DNA from: Naganishia liquefaciens
Taxonomy: Eukaryota > Basidiomycota > Tremellomycetes > Filobasidiales > Filobasidiaceae
Reading direction: 5' to 3'
Length of the DNA: 64,000 nucleotides
Assembly (NCBI GenBank): GCA_013423385.1
Contig: BLZA01000023.1
Coordinates: forward strand, 313,782-377,781
Position 1 is the stretch's first letter. Each line of letters opens with the position of its first letter. Positions 55,479 to 64,000 of the stretch are shown piece by piece. The position numbers and the translations under genes are program-made. The notes beneath the pieces were generated by a model. That model had not been told where the DNA came from and did no database searches. It was given only the letters and a program-made list of their open reading frames with translations.

Positions 55479-56914
55479 TCACGACGCCGGCGCAGCAGCA
55501 GCCGTCTCCTCCTCCGAAACATCCTCTTCGTCATTCTCCTTCAACTCTTCCTCATCTTCGAAAAGTTTGCCCTTGCCGACAACAGGTCGTGCGCCCGATA
55601 GATCCGCCACGACAGATGCTTCCGAAGACTTGCCACTGCTGCTCGACCGAAGATCCGCCCTTGACCGACCCTTCCAATCAAACTCATCCAGGTCCCCGTA
55701 CCGTTCCGGTCGTTCCCTGAGCCACTGCATGCGCGGCCCGCTGCGTGCCCGTTCAGAGACCTTGAAGCCGTAGATCTTGGCCTCGTAGATTTTGGCCATC
55801 GGAGGCCGCGTTCCACCGTACGGATTGGGATTGTATGGCATGTCCTGCTTTGTTGGGTCCCACTCGGGCGGCGGGTTAATATCGGCGTAAGGGTCCCCAG
55901 ACTGGTTATTGAGACTCCATTTGAATGGAACCGCGAGGAACTCGGTGTAGGTTTGGAAGAACAGGGTTGGGAACGTGGTGCCGAAGAAAGCGCCTGGATT
56001 CGTATATCAGTCGCCCCAGAACATGCTTGCTTTATCCGAGTAGCTCACCATCGACATTTTGATATTTTGAGCTAGGAGGCGTATAGATATCATTGCAGTT
56101 GGGACAGTAGAGCTTGACGGTATCGAGACCGGGCTGATCCGACCTTCCGCAGGGCAAAACGGGGGTACCGTGGCAAAAGTACCTAGGACAAGAGCCAAAC
56201 GAGCCGCTCTCGTATTTCTCCAGCTTTTGTTGACGCGAATTAGCGTCTTCTCGGCTGCAAGAGTGATCATCTCATGAATGCCACTCACCATGGCCTGCAA
56301 ACCCGCTTTCGTAACAATGTACCGCTGGTGCACAAGGCCATAGAGCAATTCCGCCGAAGACTCGATTATGGATACATCGGGAATGGTCAGAGAGCTCTCC
56401 TCTGTGAAAAGATCGACTATCAGGAAATTTGTGTCAGACGTCTGAGAAAGGACGAACCAGGCTCGACATCCAGAACCATTTCCAGCGCTTCCTTCCAGAA
56501 CGGGACTTGAGAGGACAGTCCTGGAGATTTCAAGTAAGCAGAGCACATTCGCACACAATCATCCCATCCTCGGCATACCTGTCAAATTAAAGTCATCCTC
56601 GATATAAGATTCTTCAACCTCGCAATAAAAGTCGTGTCCTGGCAGTGTTGTGAACCATGTCTATCATAGGTGGAAATCCTGTCAGTATTTGTTGTCGATT
56701 CCGCACCGCTCGAACGCACTATCCACGTCAATGTTGAGGTCTGGCTTGAAGACTCTCCACTCGAGGTGACTATGATCAGTAGAATCTCCCCGTCAGCGTA
56801 GATTCAAGGGTGCAGCGGATGCCAACAATGACATTCTTCAAACTTACTGTATTCTTCATCACCCTCTGGTACACCCTCAGCCTGCTCGTACGCGTATTCC
56901 CGATCCACCTCCAT
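55479..56914 (-). CDS. CKB1: Casein kinase II regulatory (beta) subunit
   Basis: Start at 56914 (MEVDREYAYEQAEGVPEGDE), with an in-frame stop upstream. About six exons. The acidic, Ser-rich N-terminus leads to TLTWITWFTTLPGHDFYCEV and EESYIEDDFNLTGLSSQVPF, the helical domain of CK2 beta. ESSAELLYGLVHQRYIVTKA follows, then the zinc ribbon (CPRYFCHGTPVLPCG, LYCPNCNDIYTPPSSKYQNV) that drives dimerisation, and FGTTFPTLFFQTYTEF with KIYGFKVSERARSG. The C-terminal tail of about 80 residues is highly acidic with Ser, longer than in most orthologues. The beta dimer scaffolds two catalytic CK2 alpha subunits and selects substrates. Confidence 0.93.
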
Positions 56915-57355
56915 ACTGAGATTAATCCTCTTGTCCTCTGGGTGAAAGTCGTAGAGGTTGATAAACTTTTAGAATCGTAGATATTGAGGTCCGGCTTGTC
57001 GAGTGTGACGTGATCGCCCGCGCTGAAAGTCTGCGGAAAAACGTGTTGGCTCGTGTGTTTATCGAGTCTGGCCGACTATATAAGCATACCGCCCCGGAAT
57101 GTAGGCACTGCAGGTCGTCGTCGAGTGCGCGGTGGAACTGGCAAGGCTGCGAGACTAAAGTGTTGAAGCACTGCAAGAAAGGACTGCCGACCAGCAAGGC
57201 CTCACGCCGAATTGCGCTTATAAGCAATCGGACAGTAGCGCGGGTCCGGGCAGCTGGGTGCATGGTTTCCCCAGATGACGACTATCCGTATGCCCACTTG
57301 GGATTGAAGTCGCCTTGATCTTTGGCTTTCCAGACGAATCCGTCGCTCCACCACC
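56915..57355. other. Divergent promoter of CKB1 and PAM17
   Basis: 441 bp between divergent starts. Open frames on both strands (56922-57263 minus, 57010-57318 plus) show no domain and are probably chance. Confidence 0.45.
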
Positions 57356-58277
57356 ATGTCAGCTTTCCGCTCTACCCTCCGTCCGAGCGCTTTCGGCTGC
57401 TTTGCACGCACGCATCGCACCACTGTCCAGGCCGTTCGTTTCCAGACTACAACCTCTGCGACAGCCTCGTCCGCGACATCATCCGCTCTTCCGCTCACAT
57501 GGCCCGAATACCTGACGCTTCGTCATAGGCGTCGAGTCTTGGCTCAGATCTTCTCGATACCTGGAGCTATTGGCGGTCTCGTTGGCGGAGGAGCGTACTT
57601 TGGAAGCCTTGAAGCGGATCCGACGCAGCCGATCTTTGGCGTTGAGCCGATGTTTGTCTACGCCGGAGCTACGTGAGTATCTTCCGCATTCAGCGGTTTT
57701 GCCATCAAGCACAGATTCTGATACCCCATCGTCATGTTCGCAGTCTTGGCTGCATGGGTGCGTGAGACGTGACCCGAACGGGCAATCGATGCAGACGACT
57801 GACCAATGTCTCCGTTTCCAGGTCTCGGCTACTTGGCAGGACCCACAATCGGAACGCTGTTCTTCAAGGCTATCAATGGAAGCAGGAACAAGGCCATGGA
57901 CGTTATGGATAAGCGGTGAGCTTTTGATGGAATGACCGAAGAGATGAAGCCCTACTCACCCGTCTTCCGCAGATTCTACGAACACATCAAGGCTCGTAGA
58001 GTAGACCCGTCTTATCAGTCCGTCAACGTGAGTTCGCCTCCGAATGTTTGCTCCGCGTCCGAGCTGACTTCTACGCCTCTAGAACCCGACACCAGACTAC
58101 TATGGTAAGTCACTACGCCGAACCAAACATTCTCCCCCCGAACGGCTATGCTGATTGGACCTTGCCCTTCTAGGTGAGAAGATCAAGTCTATGTCCACAT
58201 ACAGAAGATGGCTCCGTGATCAAGCCGCCTATAGGCGCAAGGCTCTTCACGGTATGAAGGAAGAGGAGGCCTTGTAG
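57356..58277 (+). CDS. PAM17: Presequence translocase-associated motor subunit Pam17
   Basis: Six exons (57356-57672, 57744-57757, 57822-57915, 57973-58027, 58083-58104, 58174-58277) give 202 codons (201 aa; yeast Pam17 has 197). The N-terminus MSAFRSTLRPSAFGCFARTH is an Arg/Ser-rich mitochondrial presequence. LTWPEYLTLRHRRRVLAQIF is the matrix segment typical of the family, then two inner-membrane spans (IPGAIGGLVGGGAYFGSLEA; LGCMGLGYLAGPTIGTLFF) and the C-terminal YEHIKARRVDPSYQSVNNPT, PDYYGEKIKSMSTYRRWLRD. Pam17 organises the Pam16-Pam18 module of the TIM23 import motor. Exon 2 is only 14 nt and is needed to close the second span in frame. Confidence 0.94.
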
Positions 58278-58603
58278 GCAGGACATCACGTTGGACTGTC
58301 AGGATCTCGAGGCGAGTCGAACGAGTCGGCGATTCCGCAGGAGAAAACTGTAGCACATTAATCGTTCATAGCAAGAGGGACACAATCGTCTCAAATCAAC
58401 ATTTGAAATTCCCCCTGCCTTCGGTCAGTGGGCCGAGAGGTCTCGTTCATCGACATGCAAGGCGAATGCTATCGGCAATACGCTGAATGATACAAGGAGG
58501 AGGAGCTGCAGCGTCCAGCGCAATTGCTCTGTCTAGATCTGAGTAATCAAAATACCGGGCTGTGACACGCATCTGCTTCTTTCCCCCCGTACATGAGTGG
58601 CGT
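58278..58603. other. Convergent 3' flank of PAM17 and the zinc-finger gene
   Basis: 326 bp between convergent stops; presumed UTRs only. Confidence 0.5.
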
Positions 58604-61600
58604 TCATTCCACTTCCATACTCTTATCCTCTGGCGTTTTGGCCAAGTCTTTGCTCTCTACTGATCGCAGACCGGATCGAGCGCTCGATAACTGTGCAACG
58701 GCTGCAGCCGCAGATGCCAAAGACCAAAGCTTATCGGCCGGAGTGTCCATATGTTGGAAACTTTTCGCATCAGCCTCATTCGGGTCTGCGTCCATTTTCA
58801 TTGCGGCGTCGTCCTGAACGTCTAACTCAACCACTTCCGGTACCGCGGTACTGCTCTTCGTCGCCCTTGGAGGAGCTACGCTTCGTCGATCGACCGCCAC
58901 CGGCACATCGGTTTGTGTGGACATCGAGCTCTCCTTCGCTGGTGTTCTCAATTGGTATCCAACGAATCGAGATCGACCGTTGTCTAATACGAGTGGAGGT
59001 CCAGTATCGTATCGGACAGTTGGAGCCATGGTAACAGCTTTCTGTGAATCCACACGTGGCATATTGTGAGATTCATTGATGTCGAGAGATGGGACTTGCG
59101 CGTAAAAGGCGGGTCGCTTCATTGGTTTCCCAGATAGATGGCCTGATACCGGAAATGAAAGGGAATATGCACTGGGCTGTTCACACTGCATATGTACCTT
59201 TTGGCCCGGCACGGCGACTCTACTTGTGGATTTTGGGGGCTTGGGGCTCAGCCCATAGATGGCGTCGAAAGGCATGGCAATCTCTTCTCGTATTCTGGGC
59301 GACTGATCGCAAGCCTTCTTGGTTCGCCCGTCGTGAGTTTTGGAATGACTGCGCGCTTTTCCAGCAGGCTCGAAATGGCGATCTTCTCTGTTGCAAAATG
59401 GTTCCGGTCCTCCATGCTTGACGATGGGTTCTACCGACGAGGTCCAACGACTTCGCGCTTCCAGCGCATCTCTTGCTCGGTCAAACGACGTAAGCCTTCC
59501 GCCAACATCGGGAATATATACGTTATCGACCTTTTCGTTAGCGGCCTTTTCGAAAGCAGCCACATATGCGTGTAAAGTAGGGCCGCGCCCGTCTTCGAAG
59601 ATCTCCTTGCCGTGTGCATGATTTACAGAACCACGAGGTGGGGTCGAGCCTTGCGTTGAAGATGACGACTCCCATGACGGGACTGTCGCTGAAGAATCCG
59701 ACATCTCCTCGACGTTCACGGTGGCGGGTCGGGTGATGACCAAGTCCGACGCGCCAACGTCTGTTTGTTTACGGGCTTTTGGGAGAAATGCAAGTTCTCT
59801 GGGTACTTGCATGTCAGAATGGGACGAGTGGAAATGTCTGCACAGGCTGAGCTTGCGAGCGAAGCTATAAAGGGTTTGATCAGTTCGATATATCCTTGAT
59901 TCCGACTGAAGTCTCCCTTACCTCTCGCCGCAGTTAGGAGCCGAGCAGCGATACGGCATGTCTCTCGTGTGCAGTCGACGGTGGCGTGAGAGACTTGAAG
60001 AGTCTGCAAATCTTTTTGAGCAGATAAGGCACACGTGCGGGCGTTCTCCAGTGCTGGAAAAGGGGCATGTCAGGCGCGCGCATTACAGCAATGATAACGC
60101 TCCACCTCACTGTGTTCTCTCGTGAACAGTCAAAGCTGATCGTTGAATAAAGCTCTTGCCGCAACCCAGAACCGTGCAAGCAAAAGGCCTGGAGGAGGCA
60201 ATGAGCTGATTCGATGCAAGGGAATGCCAGGAAGAAAGTGGACTTTACCTATCGTCGCAGTGGGTTCTTTCATGTCGAACTCGGTCGCTATTGCGAGCGA
60301 ATCGTTTGTCACAGATAACATTGCTTGTAAGTTCTCCTCTTTGGAGTCTTTCTTGGTACAGGGGATGTGCCGGATTGAGGGAACATATTGCGGGACGGTC
60401 ATCAACAACCTCTGTCACCTAGTGACGAAATGAATGTGGACAGTCAGACAGACCGAATTCGCAATTTCGAATCTAACGCTTACAGCGACTTTGAATAGTT
60501 TGGCTTTGCCTCCCGTGGATCCGCCATCCAGATCTGAGTCCTCTTCAGCGTCGGAATTTGTTCTCTTCCTTTTCTTCTTTCTAATGCCCGGAGGCCTTCC
60601 CCGAGGGCGTTTGGCAAGCTCAGGTCCCTTGCCGCGGTTGACTATGGAACTCTGCGGGTCGGCAAGGAGCATGGGCGCTGGAATGCGTCTACGCCATTCT
60701 TGCTCTTGTTCACATTCCTCGTTACCAGTATTTTGGACTGGGCCAAAGGTAGGAGACATCTCTCTGGAGGAAAGTCTGGTCCGGCAATACGGAAGTGACT
60801 CATTGCCAGTAACATCACAGGTAACGGCGAACTCTCCGACGATATCAATTGACTTGTTGTTGCTTTCATGTAATTCCTGCCGCTTCTTGGCGACAAAACT
60901 TCTTCCAGGAGGATTGACGCTGGTGAAACCGGGAGGGATGTTGAGGTTGCCGATGGCTGAAATAAAGTCGGGTCCACATTGAGCCGTCACTTTGAAGTCG
61001 GAAGTGCGATCATTATCCGCGGGCTTCGGACGTGAGGATTTCCAGGCGCAGAAAGTCGACGGAATCCTGGATTGCTGATGACATTGAGACGTGTGATTTG
61101 GCTCCTCTACCTCTGATCGGAAGGAATACTCTTTGGCGGTGAGCATGATTGCAGGCCTTGCGGCGTTGTTGTTTGGTTCCAGCATGGGCAAGGGTCGAGT
61201 TGTTCTCACCGGCAGTGGGACAATCTTCGCTGTGGAACCGAAAGTCAGCAACGTAGCTGAAGCATAGACTGTGCCTTCAGTTGCCGTGCTTTCGATAAGA
61301 TCTCTTGGACCGGGAAGTGGAACAGAGCCAGCGACCGCTGTGCTCGGTCTGACGTCCGCGATAGGAGGCATCGTATCAGCCAGAGGAACGATTGGTGGAA
61401 GCGACTTTGCGGCTGCTGCTTGAAGAGATGGCGACAGGTTGGAGGGACCCATGGGAGACGCGTTGTCTCGCGCAGGGCATAGAAAGCCTTGATCTCGCAT
61501 CCTGTTGGCGATAGTGTCTGAAAGCGATAGCCCCTTTGGGTACGCATGGTACTTTGCGCACTGCGCAAAGTGCCTAGTTCCGAAAGCTGTGATATCACTT

Positions 61601-61722
61601 GCGCCAACTCCTCGACTGTCGTCGAGATCGGATTTTGCTTTGAGCATCGATTGGGACTGATAATATCGCGGCAAAGGATGCCTTTCTGCGCTGGTTGAAG
61701 CCATGTATCCGGTAACAGTCAT
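58604..61722 (-). CDS. C2H2 zinc-finger transcription factor with AT-hook
   Basis: Exons in transcript order 61722-60484, 60418-60249, 60188-60111, 60053-59922 and 59864-58604 sum to 960 codons (959 aa). Residues 1-370 are disordered. An AT-hook ([17 protein letters not shown]) lies at about 371-387. The finger block is built from exons 2-5: a degenerate first finger ([18 protein letters not shown]), then [20 protein letters not shown] with [30 protein letters not shown] with RLH, and [20 protein letters not shown] with HFHSSH. The linker TGERP is canonical. The C-terminal 400 residues are Ser/Pro-rich. It should be a sequence-specific DNA-binding regulator; targets are unknown. The two halves look like separate genes unless the short finger exons are joined. 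Finger 1 has only one clear Cys. Confidence 0.88.
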
Positions 61723-64000
61723 CGTTATGTCATCGATACTGACCCAGTGTGATCACCAGGGCAGTGACGACCTTATTCTGAACTGCTTGCATGCAAGATC
61801 GGTCGTGCCAAAACAGGGCGTGCTACATTCAAGATGAAGGGATAAGCGTTGAAGGACTTCTCTCTCATACCTTTTCGTTGGCTTACCTTTATTTGCTAGC
61901 TAGCTATGGCCTCAGCTCGTACCGGTGACGCTTCTTTTCTCAACAACAAAGAATCACAGAGGTCTGACGCCTCGTGGCAATCGCAACCTGAGACGAGATC
62001 TGCGCCCACTGATCGCACTGTCCTTTGCCACTGTTTCAATCAAGTATCGGATCAGTCTGATGGCCGGGAATTTGATCATTCCTTCAGAGTGGAGAAGACA
62101 TACCACTCCTTCTGAGATGCAAGGCCGATGATCTCGATGCGACTCTCGTTGTCGTTGACTAGACAGTTGAGGCGGCGAACTAGATTGGGTTTGGCACGGC
62201 TGATTTCTGAAACTGCAGCCAAGGCCCGGTGAAGTCGGACGAAAGGTGAGCTAATATGGAAAGAAGCTTTCCAGGTGAGCCTATCGAACGGCTGATCCGA
62301 TAGGAGTATGTAATTAGTGATAAGGACTTTTCCTCGATCTATGTTTGTAGCATACCTAGACAACCGAGCGTCCCTTTGCCAAGCGAGTATGAGTGGAACC
62401 GTGCAGATCAGATACAAAGGACCGTGGGGATCTGCTCAAACTGCGGCGGTTGAGAAGACTCAACACTGCGGGCAAAGTCTGCAAGGAGAGCTGATGGTGA
62501 TCCCACGAGGTCACGCGTGAATCCAGTTGGAGAGGACTCTTCCTTCAATGTGAGTTTGCCCCGACAGGTTGTCGTGAATGTTTGGGCTCTCAGAGCTTTC
62601 GGGTTAATCCTGGACAATACCTTGACAGTATATCGGTGATCACATGCTTATATACCTGGTGTAAAATTCCAAAGGCGCATCGGGCGAGATTGTCACCGTG
62701 TTCTCCTCTGCGGGAGTCGGAGTCTCGTTCCATCACCAGACCACTTCAGAGAGAACCCGAACTCCTCGCCGAGTCAGGGTGATTTCGTCTACCAATAGAA
62801 ATCCGCGCCGATCGCACCTCCTTTCGTTTGATCATCAGCTCCGACCTCCTTTGTACGGCTACCTCGGCCGTCAAGGTCATTATGGGGTCCTTTCGAATTC
62901 GCAGCACTGGCCATGAGGTTCCAATCTGGCCCGAAGCTCAGCGTCACATGGCAAACACGCCTCCGCGACGCATGCAATCGATGCGATTGCGCAACATCAT
63001 GAGGCTCAGGCGACCATGCTTTGTGCGGAATGGCTGGCGATGAGAGCTTTTCGGCCGATGATTCTTGTGTCGAGATGTCGCATGTCCTCGAAACACCCAT
63101 GGAGTTTCGCACTTCGGCAAGGAATGGCGATCAAAGTAACCTCTGGACCAAGGGGCGAGTGCCGCAAGCCGAAGACAAAAAGCCGCCGTGATCACACGCC
63201 TTGATCTCCTCGCTTCCGCTATCAGTTCATTCCTTTGCGGCTTTCCATTGCACGCTCGACGTGGACACAGCGCAGAATGAATGTCCCAGACGATCGATGA
63301 GGCGAACCCCTCGATATCAAGAACAGCGTCATCATTTTGGCTCTAAAACGAATCAGCTTCCCATTCATACTCGATAATGACAACCCGCTTTCGAACTGAG
63401 CCAACGTGGATCGCTGATCAACTTTACCCTTCTCACTCTCCGAGTCGATGTATGGCGAGAAATACGAGCATTAAGGCATTGAAGAGGCAACAATGGAAAT
63501 GACAAGTCGAAAACTGAGTGGTGAACAGCCCTTGAGACTCGTGTCGACATAGCCCAATCAATCCTTGTCCATTCCGGTTACAAAAGACACCCCTTGATAT
63601 GGATCTATCGATGGATTACGCGACCGATACATACCGAAGGGTGCATAACACTTCACTTCAATGGTCAGCTGACTTCAAAAGGTGATAATGTCATTCGCCG
63701 ACACGCCACATGTACCGCGGAAGCCGAAGCCTCGACAGATAAGGATCCTTTCGGCATCAAGAAGAGTCATGGTGGATGCTTCTGCTTATGCAGTATCCTT
63801 TACAGCAGTATCCTTTACATGGTAAGTACCTTCTTTATGAAGGATAGAAAGGGAAAATGAAGGGGACCGCTGCTTACCTCGAACCCTTTGTACTTCTACC
63901 TTCTTTCGTCGCTTCTGTCGCAGGTGATTGCTTCGCCAGGCTTTATACTTGGGGATTCTCAACCCAAGATTCTGGCCGGGGTTATCGTTGCCTTTCAAGC
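61723..64000. other. 2.3 kb terminal stretch without a recognisable gene
   Basis: Open frames up to about 110 codons occur on both strands (for example 61906-62115 plus, 62789-63112 minus, 63594-63860 plus), but none shows a domain or a credible splice chain. It should include the promoter of the zinc-finger gene. A 15-bp tandem repeat occurs at 63790-63819. A gene outside the window could reach into it. Confidence 0.4.
63790..63819 (+). repeat. Two tandem copies of a 15-bp unit
   Basis: GCAGTATCCTTTACA occurs twice in direct succession in the gene-poor right end. Confidence 0.85.

Noticed and set aside
56922-57263. Minus-strand frame of 113 codons upstream of CK2 beta
   Set aside because: Not in frame with the CK2 beta start, no domain, and lies in a divergent promoter.
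1-64000. tRNA, rRNA, CRISPR array, LTR element or intact transposon
   Set aside because: No cloverleaf, ribosomal, spacer-repeat, reverse transcriptase, integrase or transposase signature was seen; a covariance-model and repeat search would be needed to exclude small ones.

Overview
This is an intron-dense fungal nuclear segment, most probably from a basidiomycete yeast or filamentous relative. Nearly every gene is cut by 45-80 bp GT-AG introns with short terminal exons, genes are packed at about one per 2.7 kb on both strands, and the gene content is fungal: Zn-cluster regulator, Far11/STRIP, Efm7, Otu1, tricalbin, Pam17, Coq10, Lsm8. The Tremellomycetes are my best guess from gene style and intron density, but that is inference. 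No rRNA, tRNA, CRISPR array, LTR element or intact transposon was recognised by eye.

Layout. 1-3484: 3' part of a Zn-cluster type transcription factor (+), then a 2 kb gene-poor gap. 5506-14097 (+): a UBA mini-protein, a giant universal-stress-domain protein, a single-pass Ser/Thr-rich membrane protein with NPF and PPTY motifs, and an SCI1-like protein. 14153-17197 (-) Ubp14/USP5 deubiquitinase, divergent from 17439-18565 (+) Efm7-type methyltransferase. 18770-22103 (-) Argonaute. 22956-26680 (-) TAF12. 27255-28540 (-) histidine phosphatase ending in a PIP-box-like motif. 29069-30583 (-) HhH-GPD DNA glycosylase. 30983-35587 (-) Far11/STRIP. 35999-37709 (+) Rpn9. 38038-42814 (-) SNF2 helicase, divergent from 42960-43932 (+) Coq10. 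44036-49355 (-) tricalbin, divergent from 49576-51475 (+) Otu1. 51916-52970 (-) DUF4112 protein. 53408-54102 (+) Ala-rich orphan. 54651-55150 (+) Lsm8. 55479-56914 (-) CK2 beta. 57356-58277 (+) Pam17. 58604-61722 (-) AT-hook plus C2H2 zinc-finger factor. 61723-64000: no convincing gene.

The genes are mostly housekeeping and do not form one pathway. Loose themes are ubiquitin (Ubp14, Otu1, Rpn9, UBA mini-protein, a possible Rsp5 client), DNA maintenance (glycosylase, SNF2 helicase, possible PCNA-binding phosphatase) and transcription/RNA (TAF12, Lsm8, Argonaute, two regulators). I did not find a clearly new multi-gene system. The most checkable oddities are the PIP-box on the histidine phosphatase, the PPTY/NPF tail of the membrane protein, the intragenic 78-bp duplication in a RING-less SNF2 helicase, the long extension on the stress-domain protein, and several micro-exons plus a GC-AG intron. 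Exon limits quoted below were read by eye from splice consensus and frame; for most plus-strand genes and for the C2H2 gene the exon sum is an exact multiple of three.
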